A stretch of 64,000 bases of DNA, taken from positions 23,135 to 87,134 of the forward strand of contig QYAI01000171.1 in assembly GCA_003988855.1 (NCBI GenBank), given 5' to 3'. The notes beneath the pieces were generated by a model. It made no database searches, was not told the DNA's origin, and worked only from the letters and a program-made list of their open reading frames with translations. The position numbers were made by a program, and so were the translations under genes. Of the stretch, positions 1 to 11,585 are shown piece after piece (positions within the stretch are counted from its first letter, which is position 1; each line of letters starts with the position of its first letter). Origin of the DNA: Arachnopeziza araneosa (lineage: Eukaryota > Ascomycota > Leotiomycetes > Helotiales > Arachnopezizaceae).

Positions 1-1247
1 CTAATCGAACAGTGAGACCAACGAAAGAATTTGTCGTCAAAGGTTCCTCCTCTTTCATCCATGTTCTAAATAGATCAATAGTCAGTATATTAAATCAGTT
101 ACGATTTTGAGATTTGCGGATGATATAGCAGCTTATTAAAGATGCAGCCAAGAACAAAGCTGTGAGCCAAGACTCCATAGGCTCGAGACAAGAACTCAAC
201 CTACCCTTGTATGATCATATAAGCAGTCAACGTCTCGATAGTTGGAAGTCGTGGAAACCGGGAGCGCTGTAGAGCTTCGGAGCAAACCCAATGAAATTGA
301 TGGGTCACATCATCACGTTCTTGGCCGGGGAAGAGGCGTTCAAATACTGCCGTCGTACAAGTGACGGCGCCGCCGAACAGAATTGCCAGCACAAGTGGTG
401 TACGTGGATTCATAGCTCGGTGACGGGCTCCAAGTTCCCAGAATCGCTCGTACTCAACGCGAAACGAAGGCACGTGGATGAGTTGGACGACAGGGTGATA
501 GTTCAAGATATAGGCTTCCAGGAGCTCATCGCAGGATTTCCGAGGCGGAAGCTCATTCAAGCCATCTTCTCCCCTTTCTTGGATATATGATAATGTGCTT
601 GATGGTAAGCTAGGAGGAGGAGAGAGGATAAGACCGGTGAGTGAACCATTTCGTCGCCTTGGAGCGTCTGGGATATATTCCGCAAATGTGTTCTGAGTCC
701 TGAGCAAGAACTCTATCTCACTCACCTCGTTACACAGAGAAGCCCAGAAACTCCGAGAGGCATATCGCGTCCGGCCGGAGGTTTGAACGTCGAGATGATC
801 CCCATCATTGCCGTTAGCACCATCTGGAGATCTGTGGCGGCTTCGTTTGTTCAGCTGGTTACTTGATGCCTCGGAGTCGGGATATCCCGGTACGATAACT
901 GGTCGACGTTCATTCTGGAGGAGTTCCACCATTCCCGTCAAACTTTCCACACGCTCCTCAAGGCTACGGAGCTGTTCTGGTGATACGGCAACGGTTGGTT
1001 CGGTTGTATTGACTGGCAGTGTCGCAGACGGCGTTGCAGACGACGTTGCAGACGACGTGGCTGTTGAGGGAATGAACTGAAAGGCACGCCCTTCATGATC
1101 GACTTCGTATACGCACGATACACCAGCTATCGAGTTACAACGAGAGCATGATGGACGTTTCTGATCGCAACGAACTTTCCTGCGTTTGCACTCTTTGCAT
1201 GTATTGACCGCACGAGGGTGCAGCGACGCACGACCAGTTCCTGACAT
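1..1247 (-). CDS. Zn(II)2Cys6 fungal transcription factor, N-terminal part (cut by left edge)
   Basis: This is a nuclear regulator of the fungal binuclear zinc cluster class. The first 45 residues carry the full C-X2-C-X6-C-X6-C-X2-C-X7-C pattern (Cys 17, 20, 27, 34, 37, 45) with the basic stretch KRRKVR between cysteines. A Ser/Thr/Ala-rich linker follows, then a probable leucine-containing dimerisation segment (around residues 90-115) and the start of the fungal-specific middle homology region. The frame closes just after TAYMIIQG, but a GT...AG intron at 66-204 (139 bp) joins it in frame to TWMKEEEPL, a very typical continuation in this family. The gene therefore runs off the left end and its C-terminal half is not visible. 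The start is the ATG just before the zinc cluster. It is divergent from the class II aldolase gene and could regulate it, but no binding site was established. Target genes are unknown. Confidence 0.9.
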
Positions 1248-1788
1248 CTCTCAGAGATACGATCTTGGTCGCAGATAGCGAAATCTAATGAAAACCACCA
1301 CTCTCAGGCCTATAGATGGACGGAATGTTTCTTATAGACTTCTCCAGCACGATCACCAAAGCTGGAGACAACAGGAAGTGAAGTTGGTGCCTCAGGCAAC
1401 AGGATTGAATTTATCCATCTGCTGCTGACAAATCGCTTTTGCCTGCGACTCTCGTCTCCATCATGCGAGTTGGGCACCATATGCCAGGAGGTACATTAGT
1501 CGGATCAGCTCACAGGTTGTGGCTGCATTTCAAGGTGCTGACATGCTCTAGTAAATGCAGTGATTTCCTGCCTTCTGCCCCGAAATGGTTGAATTCCTTT
1601 GCGACTCGCTTCCAAGCTCGGCCGTGCAAGGGGGGCGGCCGAAATTGACTGAATTGATCTAGCTTCAAAACATCCAAGGAAATCAATCGTTTGGCAAAAG
1701 ATGTCAATACATATTCCCAGGCAGATATGATGTACAATCAGCAATTCCTTCATTGCAGTGTTGCCGATTTCAGACCCTGACTTGAACC
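1248..1788. promoter_or_regulatory. Divergent intergenic region between the zinc-cluster factor and the aldolase-like gene
   Basis: No gene is supported here. The two flanking genes are transcribed away from each other, so both promoters must lie in it. No clear TATA box or operator was recognised, and the short open frames in it have no recognisable domain. Confidence 0.5.
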
Positions 1789-2887
1789 ATGGCACTCCAC
1801 CAATTCCATACTGCCCAGAATCTTCACCATGGCAACGTCAAAGGCCACGCCACTCGGGCAGGAGTAACCTCTCAGCAACCCGAACCATGGCATTACGATT
1901 TCTCTGCCGACGGATACGGCTTCCCTCAACCTCCAAAGTTCGACGACAAACTCGAGGAGCGCGAGTACTTGAAAGGGCGACTCGCTGCCGCATTTCGCAT
2001 CTTCGGCCAGAAGGGCTTCGACGAAGGTGTGGCAGGGCACATCACTGTTCGGGCACGTTGAATAATCGTCGCCTGCAGCAGGAAGACGACTAGCTGACGC
2101 GCAATACAGGACCCACTGGAGCCGCATACCATGTGGGTGAACCCATTTGGCGTGGCATTCAGCCAGATCCGCCGTTCTGATCTCCTCCGGATCGACTACG
2201 AGGGCAAAGTCCTCGACGGCGGCAAGATCCAGCTGGTCAATCGTGCAGCGGTGCTCATCCACGCCGCTGTGCACAAGGCTCGACCAGATGTCATTTGCGC
2301 CGCCCACACCCACTCCCTCTTCGGCCGTACGTATTCGACCTTGGGAGTTCCACTTCCCATTACCACACAAGATGGATGTGCTTTCTATGATGACCTTGCT
2401 TTCTACGGCTCCTTTGAAGGGATTGTCCTTGAAGGCTTCGAAGGGGACCATATTGCTGAAGCCATTGGCAAGAAGAAGGCAGCGATTCTTCAGAATCATG
2501 GGCTTTTGACTTGCGCAGGCTCGGTCGAGGCGACTGTCTTTTGGTAGGTGGACATCGGGACCCCCATCTTCTATATCCGTTATCTATTTGACTCGTTAAT
2601 ATTTTGGGACGTCATTTATTAACTTCTGGTTCTCAGGTACATATCGCTTGAGAAGCTCTGCCAAACTCAATTGCTTGCTCTTGCCGCTGTTGGCGGAGCG
2701 GCAGAGAAGATATTGCAGGTTGGAGAAAAGGAAGGGGCAAAGTAAGTACTCTTCAACCCTGTGATAATGGATGCTGACAGAGATTAGCTCGTATCTCTCT
2801 CTGGGACAACCAATGAGTGGATGGTTCAGTGCCAAGCCGCTATTCGATTGTATTGCCGAGGAGACTAAGGAGGCTTATCTAGCCTGA
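1789..2887 (+). CDS. Class II aldolase/adducin-domain protein
   Basis: A 300-residue cytosolic protein of the class II aldolase/adducin family, which includes fuculose-phosphate-type aldolases and S. pombe Mug14-like proteins. Exons are 1789-2052, 2110-2543, 2637-2741 and 2788-2887. The family zinc site is visible: the AHTHS motif (His 154 and His 156) and the later QNHG motif (His 218). The segment AGHITVR joined to DPLEPHTMWVNPFG is the conserved N-terminal core. That join requires the first intron to start with GC rather than GT (CGG|GCACGT); it ends at CAG and has a CTGAC branch site. The other introns are GT-AG. The ATG at 1789 is the first Met of the conserved frame. The substrate cannot be told from sequence; fungal members often act on sugar phosphates or have no proven activity. 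Family assignment is firm and function is inference. Confidence 0.88.
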
Positions 2888-3745
2888 ACTGTCTATACAA
2901 CAATATACCACAATACTGGCCTGCTGAGGTCGCAATAGCTTATGACAAGTTTCAAAATGGAATTTGCGTAACTTCCAGTAGCGTGTGCTTTGAATTTTCT
3001 TCAAATTATTGATTCAACCAGAATTATAGGTTTTCAATACAAATCCCAGGTGTCTGAGTATGCTGACGCCTATGTAATGTTCGCGTAGGTATGTATACAA
3101 GGAAGCTCAGTGGTTATTACCTTTCTGAAGTATCTCCTCCGTTGACTATACATAATTCATAAACGTGGCCCAAGATAGATGAGGGGTCAGTCGGGAAGTC
3201 AATAGGTTGCCAAGACCGCCTCATGTCCTATCCAATGCTTTCTACAGAACGGCCAAAGCTGGAAGCCGTACTCGTAGTATAAAATTTGATAAGCATGAAG
3301 CGAGGCTGGAAGATGCACGTCTTAATAACAGCACGTTGATGAGGTTGCTGCAACGTTGCTGAAGCAATGTTGGCTACTCCGAGGTCGAATGACGTCTGGA
3401 ACGAAGGCTTCCAAAACTCTCCAAGCACGCATGGTATCTTCAATGGTGCGTAGAGGCTCGTGGAGAAGGAGATCAAGGTGTAGCAAGCTTAAGCAAGACT
3501 GAATGCTAGCCTGTGCCATCTTCTTAAGACTATCACGGAGGTCGTAAGGTATATTAGGAGGGAAGACACCCTGTGCGAATCAAGCCAGTTCCATTAAAGA
3601 ACATGCCAGTTTCCCACACGGTCAACGACGGAGATGACATCTGGCGATCTTTTCGAGAAGAAAAGAAAAACAAACAAACAAGAAAACAATCAGGCAAGCT
3701 TTCTCCGTGTGGCAGCCATGACTTCTGCTACCTTCGTATGCTACG
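2888..3745. other. Intergenic, no gene seen
   Basis: Downstream flank of the aldolase-like gene and upstream flank of the broken hydrolase. Short frames on the minus strand (3228-3519) have no recognisable motif. A poly-purine stretch lies near 3655-3690. Confidence 0.4.
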
Positions 3746-5051
3746 ATGGCCCGCAAAGACAGCCAAGGTCAGTAACACCATCCCTCCCTTCGTTCTTTGG
3801 CGCTCGTCTGACCTTTAGCATACAGTTCTACAGCGACCACGCCACTCCAGCAGCGCCTCAAGGCCCTCAGACCCCTCATCGAGCGCTTGTGCAGACTCAC
3901 TGGCAATTTCGGCGTCTCGTTTGGCTTCCTCCACCATGGCGGGATTGTCCTGGCCGACGCGGTAGGCCATCGAGATCTCTAGGAGAAGAAGCTCGCAGAT
4001 GCAGACACCTTCTACAACATTGCGTTGTGCACCAAGGCTTTCACCGCCACGGCTGTTGCGCTGCTGGTCGAGGATGGAGTCCTAGAGTTAGACGTCCCCG
4101 CCAAGCAATATGTTCCGGAGCTACGTGACGAGGAGATCACCTTGATTGATATAATGTCCCACCGGACGGGCTACGCACGCCTGGATCAATCTTGGGTTGG
4201 AGTCAACAGTCAACTCCTAGTGACTCACGCCGACCTCTTGCAACGAGTGAATGGGTTGCCGCGAGCTGAACCCCTGCGGAGTTTGTGGATATACAACAAC
4301 TGGATGTACGCACTGGTCGGGGAGATTATCAAGCGCAAGGGTGGCCTAGGCTCTTGGGAAGAGTTCATGGAACAACGAGTTCTCTCGAGGTTTGGTATGA
4401 AACGATCCTGCGTTCGGAAAGCACAGCTTCCAGATGACAATTTCACTCGCTCCTACCCCTCGACCGAATCGGGGGAGGCTATGGAGTTAGTTGAGCCGCC
4501 ATGGGAGGAATCGCCGTTTGCTGTAGGAGGAGGCATTTGTAGCTCCGTCAATGAGATGTTGAATTGGGCAGGCTTTCTTCTGAAGTCCTATGCTTTCGAA
4601 AGAGGATGTAACGTGCCCGTCGCTCACAAAGATTCTCCAAAACGTCATCCGGGGGTGCTCCGGGTGGTATGAGCGCACCTTGGCATCCCCTCTGGCTTCA
4701 CATCGGATATCAGGCACGCCAGTTGGAAAGCTCGCTGACTTTGTTGGCATCTTTAAAGATCATGACACGCACGCAATCATTAGCGTCACTCTAGAAGACG
4801 AGAATTTATTCTTCCATCGAGGTGGCCTGCCGACACAAAAGTCACCCCTCCGTCATTACCATTATGAGACTTTCAATTTTGCCACTCGGCCTTATGATGA
4901 ACATATGCAACTTGGGTTGATCGACTATGATGATTGGAAACAGTTGCTCACTACATTTGAACGTGGCGTCGCTGGTGAGGTAATTGGTATCAGATGGCTC
5001 CTCGACCAGGACTTCGCACCCTTCTTCTTTGAAAAAGTTGTGGACAAGTAG
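3746..5051 (+). pseudogene. Beta-lactamase/transpeptidase-fold serine hydrolase, inactivated
   Basis: Remains of a beta-lactamase-family (class C/esterase-like) serine hydrolase of the kind common in ascomycetes. The start is the ATG at 3746, followed by a 51-bp GT-AG intron at 3768-3818 that restores the frame into LKALRPLIE and GVSFGFLHHGG. An in-frame TAG lies at 3980-3982. The family S-x-x-K active site should follow, but here the sequence reads L-C-T-K: the nucleophile codon is TTG (4025-4027), one transition from TCG. The Y-x-N motif (YNN) near 4296 is intact. Near 4590-4670 the frame shifts by one. The usual middle C-terminal segment then seems missing before the conserved end (KLADFVGIF, GEVIGIRWLLD). 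Stop, lost nucleophile, frameshift and probable deletion together make this a pseudogene. The C-to-T nature of some changes would fit RIP-like mutation. Confidence 0.82.
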
Positions 5052-6078
5052 AGCATCTCTGTATCATCTCCTCTTAGATTTAATAAGTCAAACAGGATTG
5101 CATTTGCGTCAGAGTCGGGCAGGTGAAATAACAAGTACCCCGGACAGACTCCAAAGTCCTGCAGTACCCAAGAATTCCAATCTTTTATAAATAGCAAACT
5201 ATATCACAGGCGATTAACGCTTTAGGTAAGCGCTAAGACGCAAGGTAAACTCTATTGAGACTTTAGAACGAATTTCTTTAATTTAAAAACTAGAATATTC
5301 TAGGCGACAGAAAGCATTAAGAGCAAAGGTCCAGCTTAGAGAACACTGTAAAATACCAAGACTATATAATACCCTGTTTGTTACTATAGCTTATAATTCT
5401 TAAGTCGTAAATAACTACTGGCTTTTGACAGGATAGACGACCTAAATATTTTACGAGGGTAGGAGGAGCAGCCAATAAAATAAGAATCTCGTTGGCTCTC
5501 AGCTGACTCTCGATATGTATATTTCGGAAGAACAACTGAATCAAGAACCTAAAGCAAAAACCGTGTATTCGAAAGACCAGAAAGCGGTGTAAATAACAAG
5601 CAATGAATAAGTAGATAAATCAATGAATCAGTAAGAAAAGAATATCGGTCAATAAAATCCGTATGATCAATGCTCCATTCGTAACAACGCAATCTATTCT
5701 CTCTTCTCTATGTCCATGAATCTTCTGCTGCTTTCTGTATTCCGTACTTCATGAATCTTCTCTCGCGCGCGTCCCCTGCTGTGTAGGTGCTTAGTAGGAC
5801 CTCCTTTAAAGAGAGTCCTCAACACGTGCTTCCACTAGCGAAATGACCGAAAAATGTTATGCACCCTAGAACCCACTACAATATCTTCTAGGGGTTTTGG
5901 CCATTTGAAGATTCAACTAGATCAATCTTGGAAATTGGCTAATTTGATGCAGAGGATAGTGCTAAGATGCTGCTCGAATTGCTTTCGGTTAAGGATATCG
6001 ATCAACCCATGGACTTGGCGGAAGATATTCGCAACGAGCTCGCTGGTCTCTGTGATTGTATGAAACAACTCTAGATCG
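5052..6078. other. AT-rich degenerate intergenic DNA
   Basis: Roughly 5190-5700 is AT-rich and full of stops in all frames, resembling a decayed repeat, although no terminal repeat or transposase motif was found. The phrase catgaatcttct occurs twice (near 5715 and 5750). At about 5945-6063 a short plus-strand frame, beginning after a TAA and reading SAKMLLELLSVKDID, ends at TAG. It looks coding-like but matches nothing I recognise. Confidence 0.4.
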
Positions 6079-7825
6079 CTAGCCTACGTCATTAGTCTTC
6101 CCAACATTCGCCTCCAAATTTCTCCTTGTAACCTCATATAAACTCGGCCCATCTGTATGCCTACCGTCAAAACATGCGTCAATTTCTTCCAAACTCTTCC
6201 CACTAGTCTCAACCCAGTAAGCCCATACAAAAAAAACTTCAAATATATCCCAACTTCCATTGATAAGATACGACTTCCATCCAATAGATTCCAACGCAAG
6301 TGGAAAGCCGAACACACACAGCAGTGCAGTAGCATTTAGAACAAAAGTGAAGACTCCCATGCCGTTAGCACGGATCGGATAGTTGAGAACCTCAGGAGGA
6401 TAGAGATAGAGTAGAGGTGTCCAACCAAAAGAATAAGAACCTTGGAAGAAGAAGATACATGTCACTGTTGCGAAGATGCCAATGGTATTCGTCGAGGAGC
6501 CATAAAGAGCCGTTAAGCCACCAATAAGAAAAAGAAATGGAATTAGGAGAGTTGTCGAGATCAGAGCGAGAAGCTTGCGGCCGAGCTTGTCAGCATAGTA
6601 AGTCCCGGCTAAAGCACAGAGAAGACACCAGATATTGAGAAATATGTTCTGCTGTTATTAGTAACTGAGGACAAATGTATCGAAGAACTTACAATCAGAA
6701 GCTTGGAAGCTGTATTCGTTATGCCAGCATTGTCAAGCATAGTACCCAGATAGTATGACGCGATCACATTGCCTATGAACGTTAATTGGAACCCCATTTC
6801 ACACTAGATCTCTCACCTGAAATGGTACTGAAAATGGCAGCGCTGATGGTGAGGCTTATTCTCTTCCTTGTAGAGGGGGTTTTCACCATCTGTTTCATAC
6901 TCAATGTCTCGCCCACATTTTTTTCATACGCAATTGTGTCGACAATCTCTTGAAACTGTGCAAGCACAAGTGGATCCGTCTCATCGCCATTTGCGTATGT
7001 TTCAGCCACGACTGTGAGAGCCTCTTCTTTTCGTCCAACATACACCAGCCACCTCGGAGACTCTGGGATGAATGGTAAAATGAGAATGCACATGAGACTG
7101 AAGACGCCTTGGACTAGGCTCGGAATTCGCCAAGACCAGGTTGAACCCATGGTAGCCGCTCCGTAAGTGATCCCGGCAGCAATGAGGCCGCCGATATAGT
7201 AACAATCATTGAGAATACCCAGTCCCCAGGCTCGCCATTGATATGGAAGTGTTTCTGCGAGATATGTTGGTCCTGTGAGAGTGGAAGCTGAAATGCCGTA
7301 TCCGACAAGAATGCGCCCGAGTATAAACATGATTGCATTTTGAGCTGCGCTCTGAATAGAAACGGAAATAATTGTCATTACGGCTGCCCAGAACAATGCA
7401 TATCTCCGTCCGATCCAATCGGTAATCTTGCCGTAGGTGAGACCAGCAATTCCGCCTCCTACCCAGAGAGAAGCTGTCGCAAGTGACATGGTTGTCGTAT
7501 TGAGATGGAAGTAATCCACATAACTGGGAAGCATGTTCAATCCATTCATCATGGAGCTGTCATAGCCAAACGTGGTTGACGTGATGCACGAACAGAGGAC
7601 GAGGAGGATGGCTGTCACGAGAGACGACTTGGGAACCCGAGGACGTGCGACTCGTGCTATCAAACCCTCCGGTGTTTCTGCTGATTGATCTGAAGGTGCA
7701 AGCAGACGGTCCATTGAAGAGACGCTGCCAGATCTCCGTCTGGTCAGCGGCGGGCTTCTGGCGCCATTTTCATCGTCGCGTCCAGAAGAGGTGGACGTCG
7801 GCGTGCTTTCTTGCAGATGGCTCAT
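6079..7825 (-). CDS. MFS sugar transporter (hexose/disaccharide permease type)
   Basis: A 553-residue plasma-membrane proton-coupled sugar transporter of the major facilitator superfamily. Exons on the minus strand are 7825-6817, 6772-6693 and 6651-6079, separated by introns of 44 and 41 bp. The cytosolic N-terminus is long and Ser/Arg-rich (about 70 residues). Family marks include FGYDSSMMNGL in TM1, DWIGRRYALFW between TM2 and TM3, the PESPRWL motif at the start of the central loop, DKLGRK in the second half, and the C-terminal WVETSGKSLEEID (the usual PETKG-type motif, with Val for Pro). Twelve membrane segments are expected and appear present. It resembles fungal lactose/hexose permeases, but the substrate cannot be fixed. 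It is divergent from a secreted glycosidase-like gene, which suggests uptake of sugars released outside the cell; that is inference. Confidence 0.92.
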
Positions 7826-8499
7826 CTCTAGACCAAAACAGTCAGCATGTTGTTACATAGGGCTGGATCTGTCGTACAAACCAGTGGCCGCAGCAATGTG
7901 ATGGAGGATCAAGGGTGTTGCGGCTGTTGTGTTGTTGTGTTGTCGTGGTGGGGGATGTGCGTGCCGCCTGAAACGAAAGCGCAGTGACCTCAGGTCAACC
8001 TTGTTCTCACCTCTTCCCATCACCTTCCTCTTCTCCTCTCCTCCCCGACCACCCAAAAAGAGTCGACAAGCCTCCTTGCGCCATGCTTATATCGTCCCTT
8101 GCATCTCTTGTCCTCAATGATCCATCATCGGAACGGAGTCTTTTCTCCTGTCTCATATATACAGTCGAAAAAAGCTTGTTGCCTTCTGCTTCCGCATACT
8201 ACCACTCATCCAAACGATGATCGCTCTATCTATATTGCCAACGGGCCAATCCTGTCTCACGCTGCAGTAGTGCTGCAACCATGGCGATGTCGGTTCTGTT
8301 ATCCTGCGAATTGACCTGTGATTCTGCCGGTTGCACGTGATGTGGAGGATCAGCCAGAGATGAAGGGTAATGAGGAAGGGCGACTGGGGAGACGGCCTTT
8401 AATTCCTGGGCAATTCTTGAAATCATTTTCTTCCGTATCATCTTTCTCTCTGTTCACTTGTGCTTGCCAAGAGGGACCGTTAAGCGACGCGTGCCCAAG
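7826..8499. promoter_or_regulatory. Bidirectional promoter region, sugar transporter / glycosidase-like gene
   Basis: This 674-bp region separates two divergent genes, so it must hold both promoters. It is rich in C/T runs (for example 8020-8060), as fungal promoters often are. A TATA-like catatata lies near 8152-8160. No defined regulator site was proven. Confidence 0.5.
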
Positions 8500-10332
8500 A
8501 TGGGACCTTCATGGCCCTGGATTGTGGCTTCTCTCCTACTTCTTTTCCCCAGAGATGCATTTGGCTATGGTCCATATGATGCTACCTGGGCTTGGTGTGG
8601 GAAAGCCTACCTGAGCGTGTAGGTCGGCCTCTCGTAAATGTCACATGACATACTGAACATCTGTAGCAATGTTTCTTCACCTCCTGGAGGAGACTTTCAA
8701 TATCCTCCTATACAGCCAAATCCAATGCTCTACCTCACAGTTCGGCCACGATACACCATCTTCTTGGACACAGATAAAATTGGCGAATTGATTGTAGATG
8801 CGTCTCTGGATTACAGATTTGGACAGCCATTCCAGAATACATCTTTCAAAGCCACCACCAATGGGAGCAGTACTTACGCACCATTAACGTTGAATCTTTA
8901 CAGCGAACAGTCTAAAACTCTTCTCAATACTACCTCGGTTGCTGTCAATACCACTGGAAACCTCTTGTCCTTCTCCTTTTCTACTTTCATAGCTCGACTC
9001 GAGCCTTATCTGGTCACCGTATCCGGCTCTTCACCGGATGGAAAGTTGTTCTACAATGATACCACGGAGATATATATTCTCCCATCACGGAACTATGGCA
9101 GCGCGGTCAAAATAGACGAACTCTACGGCGCAACTTACATCCAGAATGCCTACAACAACTACAAGGGATGGTATCGTTTCTTTCCCAATGGCATGTTCGC
9201 AGATGGTAGCGTTGTCATCAACTCCACGACATTTAACCTCACAAGCCTTGATTATTACGCATCGCTAGGATTTAACATCATCAATGTCGTTCCTGATGGC
9301 GGTACCCCCGATCAATCATACAACTACACCTCCCTCGCACAATACTGGGACCGTATGGATGAACTCAACGTCTTGAATATCTACAACATGCAGTACGCTT
9401 TCCAAAACTCCACCCGCATCACTAAACAGGTCGATCTATGGAAGAACCGCTCAGCCCTGCATTCCTATTACATTGCCGACGAACCCGACGGATGGCAATA
9501 CCCACTCAACTCTACATATATTGCCTACCAGCAAATCAAAAGAATGGATCCATATCACCCTGTGCAACTAGTCTTGAACTGCCAAAACTTCTACTACCCA
9601 GAATACACCTCGGGGGCCGACATCGTCGTAGAAGATGCATATCCCATCGGCATCGACGCCACCCATTCCCTCCCCTGGAACACCCCCTGCAACACTACCT
9701 ACGGTGACTGCGGCTGCGACAACTGTATCGGCTCCTTACTCGACGTCTCCAACCGCCTCGACGACTTCTACTCCTACCAATCCAACATCCCCTACGGCCC
9801 AACCAAGCAGATCTGGAGCACGGTACAAGCCTTCGGCGGCAACGACCAGGACTACTGGAGCTACGTCCCGACCTACTACGAAGTCGCCGCCATGGCCATG
9901 CTCTCCATCAACCACGACGCCAAAGCGCTGACCTACTGGATCTACCCCACCACCACGACGCCCACGGACCAGACCGGCGCCGGCCTCTTCGGCGGCCTGT
10001 TCCAGACCGACCAGATCATGGACTTCCTGTTCAGCGGCATGGCCATCAAGAATCTGCCCACGGCCGGCTATATAGCCGTTGATGTAAGTGCCTGGATCTT
10101 CGGGAGCAAGATGCTCGTTGGTGTTGCAAACACGAACTACATTGACGGGAGCGCGTCGCTCACCATCACGCTCCCCCAGCAAGCGAAGAGCGGGAACGTG
10201 AGTCAGTTGCTGTACGGCAACGCGGGGTGGGTGGTGAGCGGCAACAAGTTGACGAAGAGTGTTGGGTTGCGCGCGCTGGAGGTGGATCTGTTGATCGTAG
10301 ATCTGGCGGGGAATGGGACGGGTGTGCGGTGA
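8500..10332 (+). CDS. Secreted glycoside-hydrolase-like protein (TIM-barrel type, family unassigned)
   Basis: A 594-residue secreted protein. The first exon (8500-8618) encodes a signal peptide (MGPSWPWIVASLLLLFPRDA) and a 48-bp intron (8619-8666) joins it in frame to the main exon at NVSSPPGGDFQYP. Starting at the ATG at 8638 would lose the signal peptide, so the upstream start is preferred. There are many N-glycosylation sequons (NTS, NTT, NGS, NSS, NRS, NVS). A beta-sandwich-like N-terminal part is followed by a segment with barrel-like spacing. It contains YYIADEPDGW and VVEDAYPIG, whose acidic residues are candidates for catalysis, and then a Cys-rich loop (CNTTYGDCGCDNC). The C-terminus looks like a small beta domain without a GPI signal. 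It reads like fungal proteins annotated only as glycoside hydrolase superfamily, and I cannot name a CAZy family. The neighbouring sugar transporter fits an extracellular glycan role. Confidence 0.75.
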
Positions 10333-10856
10333 TGGTACGGTGTGTCGTTTCATTTTCTGTCGTGAGAAATATATATAGATAGTCAACACGAAAGTAATAG
10401 CCACCTGGACTCTGATGCAAGGATGAGCGTATAACCCCATAGCGAAATGCCATCATACCTTGGAAGGAACAAGTAACATGAGAATGAGCAATTTAAAGAC
10501 ATAACATAAAGGGAAAAACGACACGAACAGTAAATACCAGATGGACCAAACAAGTGAGTGCAAAGATGCTTGACGTGCATGTTATTCTTCAACGAGAGTG
10601 ACTTATCATCCATCCAACTATCCACCAATCCATCCATCCAGCCAGCCCATAAATCCCCATCAAACCCACCAAAACCCCAACCTTTTCCCCTCCCCTCTGC
10701 AAGCCACCCAACGAGTCAGCTCTGCATCCGCCATCAACCCCATAACGCATCAATAAAGAATCGAAAACCCAATCCCAGCCCAAATCCGCCCAAATCCAAC
10801 TAGCCCTGCTCGCAGAACAATACTCTGCACAAGAACCGGCGCTGGCATCCAACAGT
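10333..10856. other. Intergenic between two convergent genes
   Basis: Shared 3' flank of the glycosidase-like gene and the DUF4360 gene. It includes a C/A-rich tract with catccatc-type short repeats (about 10605-10700). Frames through this tract are low-complexity and not considered genes. Confidence 0.4.
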
Positions 10857-11585
10857 CTAGCAAGAGGCCCACTGCACGCCGACAACAAAGGTGATCTTCC
10901 CGTCGGTGGAGTCGTTGGTGATGTAGCCACCGGCCGTCTTGGAGGTCGTGTTGAGGCGGACCTCAGAGTTGATGTTGAGGGCCGAGCTAGCACCGCACGG
11001 CGACCAGACGACCGAGGAGAGGGGGAGCGAGTCGGTGATGGTGTAGTCTGTGTTTTGTGGGCCTCGGAAGTTGGTGCCTGTTGAGACTTGGGCGGTTTCT
11101 GCGGAGGCATGTTAGTTGGGTAGGGAAGAGGGAGGGTGGCTTACGGCCTGAGAAGTAAAAGGTGGATTGTTGACGGGCGGACACTCCTGGGTCGAGTTGG
11201 ACGTAGCCACGGTAGATGGTGTTGAAGATGCTGTACTGGAAGCCAGAGGGGTATTCGATATCGAGATTCAACTGGCAATTCTTGCGCTGGTCGGTGACAG
11301 AAGTGCCAGGGCCGATGGAGGCGACGTAGTTATCGAAGATGAGAGTGAAGCTATGGATGCGAGTTAGATGCTTGATTTAAATGACGGGAGAGGAACAAAC
11401 GTAGAGCGATCAGAAGAAAGGAAAGAGCTGATGGAGCCTTGCGGACAACCAGATCCGCCGTAGGCAATGCTTTTGATAGAGATAGTGCTGGGGTTTGGGG
11501 AAGTAGCGCTGGCAACAGCATTTGGGAGGGCAGAAGCTGAAGCCGCGGCGGCGAGGGCAAGAGTATAAAGTAAAGAGAGCATCAT
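10857..11585 (-). CDS. DUF4360-type small secreted protein
   Basis: A 210-residue secreted protein in three exons (11585-11401, 11350-11145, 11098-10857) with introns of 50 and 46 bp. It begins with a signal peptide (MMLSLLYTLALAAAASASALP). The mature part has the pattern of the DUF4360 family: AYGGSGCPQGS, then FTLIFDNYVASIGPG, NCQLNLDIEYPSGFQYSIF, a GYVQLDPGV segment, and the C-terminal LPLSSVVWSPCG followed by a final VQWASC. The first and second exons join at STF|TLIFDNY, which decides the splice sites. Conserved cysteines suggest disulphides. The family has no firmly established biochemical function; members are often expressed during host or substrate interaction. The tail is close to the family norm, so the gene looks intact. 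Confidence 0.87.

Noticed and set aside
5362..5544. Small frame in the AT-rich segment
   Set aside because: The composition is that of a decayed repeat and no paralogue or motif supports coding.
8638..8666. ATG at 8638 as start of the secreted glycosidase-like protein
   Set aside because: It lies inside the intron; the upstream exon gives a signal peptide and a clean splice, so the start at 8500 is preferred.
9736..10440. Long minus-strand open frame opposite the glycosidase-like gene
   Set aside because: It is a shadow of the GC-rich third positions of the plus-strand gene, with no domain and low-complexity composition.
10589..11110. Minus-strand frame rich in Pro, Ser and Arg overlapping the DUF4360 gene
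   Set aside because: It reads the DUF4360 last exon in a wrong frame; the correct frame gives the family C-terminus.
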